Under the pieces are notes generated by a model. The model did no database searches. It had not been told where the DNA came from and was given only the letters and a program-made list of their open reading frames with translations. A program made the position numbers and the translations under genes. DNA of 64,000 nucleotides from Planctomycetota bacterium. Its GTDB lineage: Bacteria; Planctomycetota; Phycisphaerae; UBA1845; UTPLA1. Where the stretch lies: NCBI GenBank assembly GCA_003576905.1, contig QEVG01000002.1:62001-126000 (forward strand), written 5' to 3'. Below, in pieces: positions 53,942 through 61,975 of the stretch (position 1 is its first letter; each line of letters begins with the position of its first letter).

Positions 53942-54285
53942 AGTGTGTTTGCTCGGGCTGCATCATAACGCATTCGCCTTTTGGATTCAGCGGATCCGGA
54001 ATAGCCGTCTTCCTTGGCTCGTGGAGGGACAACGGCTCAACGCGTGCCTGGGTCGGTCGGGTCACCGTGCCCTGCCGGCGCAGCTCCATTTCCTGCCATC
54101 CGTACCCCCTCAAGAGGCCCATCTTCCCGCGAATTCGCAGGAACAGATGCCGATTTGAGCCACCCAGAAAAAACTGGAATTCATGGCAGATCACCCTCCC
54201 GTTGGTGTACCCCCTGCGACGGCGATGCCGTGTGGCCCGCCGCAGTGAAGCGAAACGGTCTTCAAGCACATACGAGAGGTGAATC
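53942..54285. other. Divergent intergenic region between the ECF-type sigma and caspase-like genes
   Basis: About 345 bases without a gene. A possible minus-strand -10 (TATGAT, 53967-53962) lies 20 bases before the sigma start; its -35 is poor, which would fit autoregulation by an alternative sigma factor. On the plus side GAGAGGTGA precedes the caspase-like start. Nothing else was recognised. Confidence 0.4.
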
Positions 54286-55440
54286 ATGAACGCGAACCGA
54301 AATGCCAATGGCAGAATGGGTGCCCGGAACAGCGAGCGACGCGCCGGAGCCGCGATTCTCGCGGTGGTCGTCGGCCTGGGCTTGTCGGCCTCGGCGGCCT
54401 TCGGTCAGTACTACACCGATCCAAACTACCCCGGCTGGATCTATGACCCGTACTACGGCTGGATCTACATCGGCGAAGGCGAGACGGGCACGCCGACCGA
54501 TGACACGACGACAATCGACACGACCAGCACAACGCAGGTGTCCGGCACCGGCACGCACCGGATGGTGGCCGTTGGCATCGATCAATACATGCAGGCCAGC
54601 CCGCTTCCGTCGTGCATCAGCGACGTAAACGGCTTCATCGAGGCGACGACAGCCGACTCGTCGCGGTGGAGTAGCGCGAACATCACCAAGCTGACCGATT
54701 CGTCGGCGACGACGAACGGCATCCGCACGGCGCTGTACAACATGGGGCAGATGGCGCAGGCCGGCGACGTGTGCGTGTTCTTCCAATCCAGCCACGGCGG
54801 GCAGATCTCCGGCACGAGCATGGCGTTGTCGACCTACGATGGCGACTACATGGACACGCAATTCGGCACCGACCTGGCCAACTGGTTTCCGAACGGCGTG
54901 AAGATCGTGGTGATCATCGACGCGTGCTACTCCGCCGGCCTCTTCAAGGATGGGGCGGGCAAAGCGTCGGCGGCGCGGTCGCTGAACGTGTTCACGCAGA
55001 ACGTGGCGTTGAGCTTTGCTGCAGGTCGGGTCGCCAAGGGCGGCGCGGCGCTGGACAAGGCATCGAGCAGCGAGATCGGCTTCATCACGGCGAGCGACTT
55101 CAACGAGACATCAGCCGCGGGCAACCCCTACAGCCTGTTTGCCGGCAAGTTGATCGACGCGTTTCGGGCGGCGGACAGCGACACGAACGGCGACGGGGAA
55201 CTGAGCTTCCTCGAGCTGTTCCAGTGGGCGGCCCCGCGTTCCGGCTCGGAGCAGTCGCCGCAGGCGTCTAACGAGTCGCTTCTGGGTGGGACCATCGCGG
55301 CCAGGAAGACCGCAAACAGCGTGGTCCCGGACTGCGGTGGACTCTGCGGCGTCGGTTGTGCTTCACCGATGATGGCCTGTGTCGCCGCGATTGGGGCGAT
55401 GGGTATGGGCTTGCGGCGCAGAACCCGACGCGGCCGGTGA
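54286..55440 (+). CDS. Secreted caspase-family (C14) protease with C-terminal sorting tail
   Basis: A 384-residue protein. A long basic leader plus hydrophobic core ([20 protein letters not shown]) directs export. The caspase fold follows: [18 protein letters not shown], then His170 in FFQSSHGGQ and Cys214 in [12 protein letters not shown], the His-Cys dyad of metacaspases and orthocaspases. An EF-hand-like loop ([12 protein letters not shown]) near 300 suggests calcium control. The C-terminus ([23 protein letters not shown] plus RRRTRRGR) has Cys, a hydrophobic stretch and Arg cluster like a CTERM sorting signal. It diverges from the sigma/kinase block. Confidence 0.85.
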   Translation: MNANRNANGRMGARNSERRAGAAILAVVVGLGLSASAAFGQYYTDPNYPGWIYDPYYGWIYIGEGETGTPTDDTTTIDTTSTTQVSGTGTHRMVAVGIDQYMQASPLPSCISDVNGFIEATTADSSRWSSANITKLTDSSATTNGIRTALYNMGQMAQAGDVCVFFQSSHGGQISGTSMALSTYDGDYMDTQFGTDLANWFPNGVKIVVIIDACYSAGLFKDGAGKASAARSLNVFTQNVALSFAAGRVAKGGAALDKASSSEIGFITASDFNETSAAGNPYSLFAGKLIDAFRAADSDTNGDGELSFLELFQWAAPRSGSEQSPQASNESLLGGTIAARKTANSVVPDCGGLCGVGCASPMMACVAAIGAMGMGLRRRTRRGR

Positions 55441-55490
55441 ATGACGACGCGTGGCTGTGTACGAATGACCAATTGATAGAAAAAGAATGG

Positions 55491-55522
55491 ACGAGGGTTG
55501 CGCGATCATGTGCAACCCTCGT
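55491..55522. terminator. Bidirectional terminator
   Basis: A perfect 11-bp stem (ACGAGGGTTGC / GCAACCCTCGT) with a 10-base loop between the converging caspase-like and PQQ-propeller genes. The minus-strand side ends in CATTCTTTTTCTATC; the plus-strand side has TCGCTTCTTG. It is best placed for both genes. Confidence 0.8.
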
Positions 55523-55545
55523 TCGCTTCTTGACGGGCCGCGTAT

Positions 55546-56937
55546 CTATTCGGCGGCAATGCAGTACAGGTGCTTGCGTCCGCGGAGAAACAGTTCATCG
55601 CCGGCGATGGCCGGCGAGGCGTCGAATCCGTCGTCCAGCGTGTTCGTCGCCAGTACCTGGAACTTCGCCCCGTGTCGCAGGACGATCGTCTTCCCGTTGC
55701 GACCCGCGATATACACGCGATTCGAAGCGCCGACCGGCGAAGCGTAGATCATGTCCAGCCCCTCCAGGCGCTGCTTGCCGTACAGGGCCTCGCCGCTCCT
55801 GGCGTCAAACGCGGAGAGAATCGCGCGGTTGTTGTCGAGGAAATAAAGCACATCGTTGTACAGCAGTGCGGACGGCACATAGGGCGTATCCTTGTCGTGC
55901 TTCCAGGCAATGGCGTCGGTGTCGGTGATGTCGCCCTTCGCCGCGCCGTACCGGATCGCCAGCAGGGCGTTGCCGCGAAAGCCCGAAATGCAGTACACGA
56001 GGCCCTTTCCGGCCACCGGCGAAGGAATCGTGTTCATGGTCATGCCCTTGCAGCGCCAGATTTCCTTGCCGTTCTTCAGGTCGTAGGCCCGGATGAAGTT
56101 CGTGGCGGAAGTGATTACCTGCGGCTTGCCGTTGACTTCGAGAACCAGCGGCGTGCACCAGCTCGTCGGCTCGTCGCGCTCCACCTTCCACAGTTCATCG
56201 CCCGTCCGCTTGTCGAGGGCGATCACGAAATCATCCCCCTCGTGGTCCCAGCTGACGACCAGCACGTCGCCGTAGAGTGCCGGCGAGCTGCCTTCGCCGA
56301 ACTCGTTTCGCGTCTGCATCTGGCCGAAGTCCTTCTTCCACTTCACCTTGCCCTTCGTGTCAAGACAGTACAGCCCGCGCGAACCGAAGTATGCGTAGAT
56401 GTGCTTCCCGTCCGTCACCGGGCTGTTCGACGCCTGGGTGCTGTCGCCGTGGCCGGCCTCGTGGGGCACTTCCTCGCAGACGGTCGTCGTCCAGACGGTC
56501 TTACCGGTCGTGCGGTCCAGCGCGAGCACCTGAAACTCGTGGATCTCGCGCGGCTTCTCCTGCTGCCGGTTGAAGCCGCCGCCGGGTCTGCGTCGCCGGC
56601 CGGGCTGAGGCTGAAAGAAGCCCGCCGATTCGTCCTTCTTGCCGGCATGGTCGGCGGTCTTCTCCGTCTTGACGGCGGTCTGGATATAGACCCGGTCGCC
56701 CCAGATGATCGGCGTGGCATGCCCCGCGCCGGGGATCTCGACCTTCCAGCGGATGTTCTTCTCCTCGCTCCACTCCGTGGGCGGGTTCGCCTTTAGGGCC
56801 ACGCCGTTGCAGTTCGGCCCTCGCCATTGGGGCCAGTATCGATCCGCGTTCTTCGCGGGCGGCGCCGCGACGGCGGACGACGCAAGGGCCAGGAACGTGA
56901 CGAGTTGAAGCGCCGATGAATGCTTGAACGGAACCAT
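55546..56937 (-). CDS. PQQ-like beta-propeller repeat protein, exported
   Basis: A 463-residue exported protein. After the signal (LVTFLALASSAVA) come propeller blades with the usual WxxxT/G endings: ALDRTTGKTVWTTTV, CLDTKGKVKWKKDF, ALDKRTGDELWKV, YDLKNGKEIWRC, FDARSGEALYG. It starts with NADRYWPQWRGPNCNGVA, a hallmark of a widespread planctomycete family whose function is unknown. No cofactor site can be named. An internal Arg/Pro-rich, Gln-rich insert lies near residue 95. ATG 56937 has GAGGGA at the right distance. Confidence 0.88.
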   Translation of the reverse strand: MVPFKHSSALQLVTFLALASSAVAAPPAKNADRYWPQWRGPNCNGVALKANPPTEWSEEKNIRWKVEIPGAGHATPIIWGDRVYIQTAVKTEKTADHAGKKDESAGFFQPQPGRRRRPGGGFNRQQEKPREIHEFQVLALDRTTGKTVWTTTVCEEVPHEAGHGDSTQASNSPVTDGKHIYAYFGSRGLYCLDTKGKVKWKKDFGQMQTRNEFGEGSSPALYGDVLVVSWDHEGDDFVIALDKRTGDELWKVERDEPTSWCTPLVLEVNGKPQVITSATNFIRAYDLKNGKEIWRCKGMTMNTIPSPVAGKGLVYCISGFRGNALLAIRYGAAKGDITDTDAIAWKHDKDTPYVPSALLYNDVLYFLDNNRAILSAFDARSGEALYGKQRLEGLDMIYASPVGASNRVYIAGRNGKTIVLRHGAKFQVLATNTLDDGFDASPAIAGDELFLRGRKHLYCIAAE

Positions 56938-56992
56938 GAGAGTGTCCCTCGCAGTTGTCATGTTGATCGTGCAAATGACAGGCGGGCGCCGA

Positions 56993-57268
56993 TCATTCGT
57001 CGCGGATGACCCGGCGGCGCTTCATGCGCTCGTCGCATGGCGTCGCGCTGTCATTTCCGATCCAGCGGTCCCACGCGCCGTGGTCGCTGATGTCCACGCC
57101 GTCGGCCTTCGCCCGGCGCTGAAGGTGATTCTGAAGCTCGATGAGAAAGTCGGTGTCCATGAGCTCGGGATGCTCGGCAAGATGCTGATGGAGGACGCGG
57201 TAGATCAGCTTCAGCTCTTCGCCGTCGAGGGCGGCCACCACCGCATCGGCACGTTCTTCGAAGCTCAT
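56993..57268 (-). CDS. Small unknown acidic helical protein
   Basis: A 91-residue soluble protein (MSFEERADAVVAALDGEELK, then IYRVLHQHLAEHPELMDTDFLIELQNHLQ). It appears to be mostly helix and has no known domain. It precedes the PQQ-propeller gene by 55 bases on the same strand, so it may be its partner. GGAG stands nine bases ahead of the ATG. Confidence 0.6.
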   Translation of the reverse strand: MSFEERADAVVAALDGEELKLIYRVLHQHLAEHPELMDTDFLIELQNHLQRRAKADGVDISDHGAWDRWIGNDSATPCDERMKRRRVIRDE

Positions 57269-58187
57269 GGGCGGTTTCTCCGGAAATCCCGGCGGCATTA
57301 TAGCCGAACCGGCCGACCTGTGGACTCCCGCCCCCGGTGTCCCTTGGCCGCAGGTCTCCCGACTTCTTCCGCGCGGCATCGCCGCCTTCCCGCGCGCGCG
57401 GAGCAAATATAAGCAATCGAAGGCGAAGACGGCCCTCCCTGTTTGCTCCACATCCGCGCGGCGGCGGCGATTCAGGACGTTTCAGGCGGATTTGGTTTTC
57501 TTTTTATTTTTCGCGCGCTCTGCCCGCGCCGCCTCTCGGGCGCGACCTTGATCAAAAAAAATACCCGGTGATTCTCTTGCGAGTGCTCCGCGACGTTCGA
57601 CGCCGCGCCGCAGGGGGGTTGGACAAGCAGGCGCTCCGGGCGGGGGGTCGGCCAGTCGGCTTCGCCTCGGACCGTGACGGGCCTGGGCGGCCGAACGACA
57701 CGTCGGGCACTCGGGCAGTATGAATCAACCCCCTCGGTCCCGAGAAAAAGGAACATGGCAGCCTCCGGTTTCGACGGAGGCTGCCACGAACGCCCGCCCA
57801 AGGGTGGAGTGGGAGTGGTCTATTGGGGGGCGTAAGCCTGTTTCGGCGGGCGCCCGCGGGTGCCGGGCGCCGCGCCGGTCGGTGGGTCGGAAAAGGCGTG
57901 TTCGGCCTATGGCATGCACCCGCCTTGATCGGGCGGGCGATTGCAGCATCAAAAAAAGAGAAGCGCCTTACCCAGGGGACCGGTGGGCGAGCCAATCACC
58001 TTTAGTTTTTTTCCGGTCACCGCAGGTAACGGCGCTCTCTTGTAAAGACAATACCCCGGCCGGGGCGGGCAGACTTCCGTAATCTTGCTCATTTGCGAAG
58101 GCGCCGGTAAGCCGAAGCGAAGTCGGCCGCAGGACGGTTGTCAGCGGCGGAGGGAGGGCGGAGGGCGAAACGCCACGGGCGATAGGG
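57269..58187. other. Long gene-free region with hairpins and A/T tracts
   Basis: About 920 bases with no gene I can support. It contains short runs of A or T (57550-57560, 57951-57957, 58005-58012), unlike the rest of the window. A perfect 11-bp hairpin GGCAGCCTCCG/CGGAGGCTGCC lies at 57757-57785 with T5 about eight bases after it on the minus strand; this may be a second terminator or an RNA 3' end. The element at 57951-58040 is listed separately. Between them no tRNA or other known RNA was recognised. Confidence 0.4.
57951..58040 (-). terminator. Extended terminator-like hairpin after the RidA operon
   Basis: On the minus strand an almost continuous stem: GAGAGCGCC pairs with GGCGCTTCTC (one bulge), TTACC with GGTAA, and GGTGACCGG with CCGGTCCCC (one mismatch), about 23 bp in all. 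The 29-base apical part has an A7 tract. The stem ends in seven T at 57957-57951, as in an intrinsic terminator. It is much longer than usual, so a regulatory or small RNA is possible. Confidence 0.6.
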
Positions 58188-58613
58188 TCACGGCATCGTC
58201 GCAATGACCTTCAGTTCGATCGCGATGGGCGTCGGAAGGGCGGTCACCTCGACCGTCGTGCGCGTGGGATTGGGCTTGCCCGGACCGGCGAAGTGTTCGG
58301 CGTAGAGGCGGTTGAACGCGGCGAAGTCACCCTTCATGTTTGTAAGGAAGACGGTCACATCGACGATCCGCTCCCAGCTCGAGCCGGCATCCTCCAGCAC
58401 GGAGCGGATGTTCTCGAAGACCGACCGGCACTGGGCCTCGATGTCATACGCGACGACACCACCGCCCGCGTCGATTGTTACGCCCGGAATCTCCTTGCTT
58501 CCGCGCTTCCGCGGACCCATGCCGGATACAAAAAGGAGGTTCCCCACGCGCTTTGCGTGCGGATACGCGCCCACCGGCTCCGGCGCACGACTGCTTTGAA
58601 TGTCGTCTGGCAT
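58188..58613 (-). CDS. RidA-family deaminase, likely 2-aminomuconate deaminase
   Basis: A 141-residue RidA/YjgF/YER057c-type protein. PVGAYPHAKRVGNLLFVSGM, then CRSVFENIRSVLEDAGSSWE, VDVTVFLTNMKGDF and PTRTTVEVTALP contain the active-site Arg. The long form with AQCR..FENIR and PHAKR resembles 2-aminomuconate deaminases (NbaF/AmnD) more than housekeeping RidA. The neighbouring aldehyde dehydrogenase supports the same pathway. The specific reaction is inferred from recall of family sequences, not an alignment. Confidence 0.75.
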   Translation of the reverse strand: MPDDIQSSRAPEPVGAYPHAKRVGNLLFVSGMGPRKRGSKEIPGVTIDAGGGVVAYDIEAQCRSVFENIRSVLEDAGSSWERIVDVTVFLTNMKGDFAAFNRLYAEHFAGPGKPNPTRTTVEVTALPTPIAIELKVIATMP

Positions 58614-58702
58614 GAAAGGACCCTTTTGGGTGTTGCTTGAGGGGCGGGCGAAATGGCATCACGACCCAGTCAATTGTTCCCCCCAAATGGCACGCCCCGA
58701 CG

Positions 58703-59395
58703 CTACGCGGCTTTGAGCTTGTCCCTCGATTCGGAAAAGAGAATGACCTTGTCGGAATGCCCGGAAACGCCGATCCATCCGTACAACTTCAGCCAGCACA
58801 ACACCGGGATGAGATCGACTCGGCTCTCGCCCTTGTGGCAGAGTTCGCCCAGCGATTTGGCCTGGGAGGAAGCCATGAGCTGCGAAAGCAGCTGCGATAC
58901 CCGATCGAGGCGGACGTTCTTGAGAACTCTCAATTGATCAAAGTGGCGTTTGCCGTTCAGAACCATGCGCGGCCCCGCGAGAAAGATTTCGGTGACGCCC
59001 GATGCGGCCATTCGCGGATTCGCAAGCGTTGTCGCGCCGACTCCCGCAAGCGTCCCCAACCCAAGGTGTGCGGCGACGGCCAGCATCTCGCCGCCGGGGA
59101 CCGATGGCCCGGGATCGCGAGCCACATTGCCGAGGTAGTCGCCATTGGTCCTCACCTCAAGCCTGAACAACAGGGGAATTGTGACGATCGCGGTAATCCA
59201 GAAGTACCAGGTCCAGTCGCCCCAGTGTCCGAACAGGTTCGAACCGGCGAACCAGAACATCGTGCCGAGGACGAGTGCAGGGACAAAGCAAAGAGGTACG
59301 CCGAAGGCGATACGCGCCCAGGCGATGGCCTGCATCAGGCTCGCGCGTGTTTTCAGTTTCTCTAAAATCGGATTGTTCGCGGGGCCCTCGGCCAT
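58703..59395 (-). CDS. Unknown membrane protein
   Basis: A 230-residue protein with two clear membrane helices near residues 28-52 (RIAFGVPLCFVPALVLGTMF) and 60-78 (WTWYFWITAIVTIPLLF). A soluble C-terminal part of about 150 residues holds RVSQLLSQLMASSQAKSLGEL, possibly helical. Not recognised. It sits inside the presumed aminomuconate operon: 14 bases after the aldehyde dehydrogenase and 89 before the deaminase gene. A role in that pathway is uncertain. Confidence 0.7.
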   Translation of the reverse strand: MAEGPANNPILEKLKTRASLMQAIAWARIAFGVPLCFVPALVLGTMFWFAGSNLFGHWGDWTWYFWITAIVTIPLLFRLEVRTNGDYLGNVARDPGPSVPGGEMLAVAAHLGLGTLAGVGATTLANPRMAASGVTEIFLAGPRMVLNGKRHFDQLRVLKNVRLDRVSQLLSQLMASSQAKSLGELCHKGESRVDLIPVLCWLKLYGWIGVSGHSDKVILFSESRDKLKAA

Positions 59396-59409
59396 CGCCG
59401 ACTCTCCGG

Positions 59410-60864
59410 TTACACCTGTGGCACTTGCACGCACACGTTCTTCGGCTCCGTGAAAAACCGCATCGCCTCGTCGCCGCCCTCGCGGCCGACGCCGCTTTGC
59501 TTCATTCCTCCGAAGGGCACGCGCAGGTCGCGGACCAGCCAGCAGTTCACCCAGACCGTGCCGCTCTGGATCTTCTCCGCGAGCCGGTGCGCCCTCGGCA
59601 GGCTCTGCGTCCACACGCTCGCCGCCAGCCCGTACTCGGTGCCATTGGCGTGCGCAACGACGTCCTCCTCGGTCGAGAAGGGCATGATCGTCACGACCGG
59701 GCCGAAGATCTCCTCCCGGTTCACCCGGCAGGTGTCGTCCAGCCCGGTGATCACCGTGGGCTGGAAGAAGTACCCGTCGCGGCAGCGCTCGTTGAGCCCG
59801 GTCGGCGGCGCGCCGCCGCAGAGGATCGTGCCGCCCTCCTTCCGGGCAAGGTCGACATAGAACATGGACTTGTCGAGCTGGGCCTTCGAAACCATCGCTC
59901 CCTGGTCGCTCGTCGGCTCAAGCGGGTCGCCGACGCGCAGCTTCTTCGCCGCCTCCACGAAGCGCGAGACAAACGGCTCATACGCGGGCTTCTCAACGTA
60001 AATGCGCGAGCCGCACAGGCACACCTGGCCCTGGTTGGCGAAGGCCGCCCGAACCGTGCCCGGTATCGTCAACGCCATGTCGGCGTCGGCGAACACGATC
60101 GTCGGGTTCTTGCCGCCGAGTTCCAGCGAGACTTTCTTGAACAGCGGCGCGCAGGTCCTCGCGACCTCGCGCCCGGTCACCGTTCCGCCGGTGAAGGAGA
60201 CGGTCGTGATTTTCGGGTGGGCTGTAATTGCGCTGCCGACCTTGGCGCCGAGCCCATGCACGATATTGAGCACGCCCGGCGGCAGGCCGGCATCCATGCA
60301 GATCTGCGAGAGAAGATAGGCGGTCATCGGCGTGATTTCGGAAGGCTTGGCGACGGCCGTGTTGCCCACGGCGATGGCCGGCGCGACCTTCCACGTGAGA
60401 AGGTAGAGCGGGAGGTTCCACGGAGAGATAAGCCCGCACACGCCGCGCGGCTGCCGGAGCGTGTAGTTCAGCGCGACCCCCTCCGTGACGTGCGTTTCGG
60501 AGTGTGTGTGCAGTATGGCCGTCGCGAAGTGTCGGAAGTTCGTCGCCGCCCGCGGGATATCCAGCGACCGGGAGAGCGTGAGCGGCTTGCCGTTGTCGAT
60601 CGTCTCGGCACGGGCCAGTTCATCGGCGCGGGCGTCGATGAGATCGGCGATCTTCATAAGCAGGCGGAATCGCTCGGCGGCCGGGGTCCGGGACCACTTT
60701 GGGAAGGCCGCGTCCGCCGCGGCGACCGCGGCCTCGACGTCGCGCTCGTCACCGTCGGGGACCTGGGAATACACCTTTCCCGTGGCGGGCTCGAAATTGT
60801 CGAGATATGTCCCCCCCATGGGCTCGACGAGCCGGCCGTTGATGTAATTGAGAATCCTCAGCAT
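59410..60864 (-). CDS. Aldehyde dehydrogenase, likely 2-aminomuconic semialdehyde dehydrogenase
   Basis: A 484-residue NAD-dependent ALDH. PWNLPLYLLTWKVAPAIAVGN, Lys in AVAKPSE, SFTGGTVTG, catalytic Glu in LELGGKNP and catalytic Cys in NQGQVCLCGSRIYV are all there. The C-terminal NCWLVRDLRVPFGGMKQSG and GREGG...FFTEPKNV match the 2-aminomuconic / 2-hydroxymuconic semialdehyde dehydrogenase group (ALDH8A1-like). It oxidises the ring-cleavage product in tryptophan (kynurenine) or catechol degradation. The neighbouring RidA-type deaminase favours the 2-aminomuconate route. Confidence 0.88.
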   Translation of the reverse strand: MLRILNYINGRLVEPMGGTYLDNFEPATGKVYSQVPDGDERDVEAAVAAADAAFPKWSRTPAAERFRLLMKIADLIDARADELARAETIDNGKPLTLSRSLDIPRAATNFRHFATAILHTHSETHVTEGVALNYTLRQPRGVCGLISPWNLPLYLLTWKVAPAIAVGNTAVAKPSEITPMTAYLLSQICMDAGLPPGVLNIVHGLGAKVGSAITAHPKITTVSFTGGTVTGREVARTCAPLFKKVSLELGGKNPTIVFADADMALTIPGTVRAAFANQGQVCLCGSRIYVEKPAYEPFVSRFVEAAKKLRVGDPLEPTSDQGAMVSKAQLDKSMFYVDLARKEGGTILCGGAPPTGLNERCRDGYFFQPTVITGLDDTCRVNREEIFGPVVTIMPFSTEEDVVAHANGTEYGLAASVWTQSLPRAHRLAEKIQSGTVWVNCWLVRDLRVPFGGMKQSGVGREGGDEAMRFFTEPKNVCVQVPQV

Positions 60865-60943
60865 GGAATTGCACCATCATTCAAGATCTGGTCGCCACCG
60901 CTGAATCATATCGCGGGCCACCCTCAGGAGACATGACAGACCG

Positions 60944-61744
60944 TCACATTGAACCCGTCCGTCCGCCGTCCACCGTAAGGTTCGTGCCCGTGACATAGCT
61001 TGCGGCCGGCGAAGCGAGAAACCCGGCCGCCGCGGCGATTTCCTCGGGCTTGCCCAGCCGGCCCACCGGTATTCGCGCGATCAGGTCCTGTGTCACCGCC
61101 TCTTCGCTTGTTCCGCCCGCCTGCGCCTTGGATTGAATCAACGAGCCGAGTCGCGCCGTGTCCGTGTAGCCGGGCAGCACGTTGTTGACCGTGACTCCGA
61201 ACTTCGCAACTTCCCCGGCCGTGGTCTTCGCCCATGCGGCGACGGCCCATCGCGTCGTGTTTGAAACGCCGAGGCCGGGAATCGGCTCCTTTACCGACGT
61301 CGAGATGATATTGATGATGCGCCCATAGCCCATCGACTTCATGCCCGGCAGGACGGCCTGCGTGAGCAGGTGATTGCAGACGAGCAGCCGGTTCATGGCC
61401 TTGAGGAAGTCCTCCGGCTTGGCCTCGGTGATGGGCCCGTGCGGAGGCCCGCCGCTGTTGTTCAAAAGGACGTGTACCGGGCCGGTCTCTCCGAGGAACG
61501 CGCGCACGCGGTCGGCCAGCGCCGGCGGGTCGTCGAAGTCCGCGACGATGATGCGATGCTGCTGGCCTTCGCCGGCGGGCAGTTCATCGCGCACCTTGCG
61601 CAGCGCCGCCTCATCGCGAGCGACGAGCGTGACCTCGGCTCCCAGGGCCGCGAACTGCATGGCACAGGCGCGGCCGATGCCTTGCGTGCTGCCGCAGGCG
61701 ATGGCTCGCTTTCCAGCGAGGCCGTAGATCTGAATGAGGTCCAC
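60944..61744 (-). CDS. Short-chain dehydrogenase/reductase (SDR) with altered active site
   Basis: A 266-residue Rossmann-fold protein. The NAD(P) motif is GSTQGIG (18-24), the NNSGGP motif is near 95, and the C-terminus ends in VTGTNLTVDGGR. The catalytic segment is unusual: after IINIISTSVKEPI, where YxxxK should stand, there is VSNTTRWAVAAWAK, so the Tyr and Lys are replaced. Close relatives of this SDR subgroup have a similar substitution. It may still bind cofactor but act otherwise. GTG start with GGAGGTG five bases upstream. First gene of the presumed operon. Confidence 0.88.
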   Translation of the reverse strand: MDLIQIYGLAGKRAIACGSTQGIGRACAMQFAALGAEVTLVARDEAALRKVRDELPAGEGQQHRIIVADFDDPPALADRVRAFLGETGPVHVLLNNSGGPPHGPITEAKPEDFLKAMNRLLVCNHLLTQAVLPGMKSMGYGRIINIISTSVKEPIPGLGVSNTTRWAVAAWAKTTAGEVAKFGVTVNNVLPGYTDTARLGSLIQSKAQAGGTSEEAVTQDLIARIPVGRLGKPEEIAAAAGFLASPAASYVTGTNLTVDGGRTGSM

Positions 61745-61975
61745 GTTTCACCTCCGAACTGATTGTCGGCACCGCGAGCACCGGAACAGCGAAACGAGCG
61801 GCGCCGCCGGGCATGGAAACCGGAGACCCGAAGTTCCAAATCCGGCGATTGTAATCGCATTCGCCGCGTTTGTCAGTCTGACGCGATCTCCGCTCGGTTC
61901 GGGAATCGCTGCGAAAGGGAAACCAACAGCCGGCCGCGATTACCAAAGGGCACGCGGCATGATATCCTTACGGGG

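Noticed and set aside
50946-54308. Extending the second kinase upstream to a 1,120-residue protein
   Set aside because: The extra 322 codons run through the ECF-type sigma factor gene in another frame and show no domain; the ATG at 53342 starts right at the zinc-finger segment.
59275-60936. A 553-codon plus-strand frame opposite the aldehyde dehydrogenase gene
   Set aside because: Arg/His/Asp-rich shadow of a clear ALDH gene.
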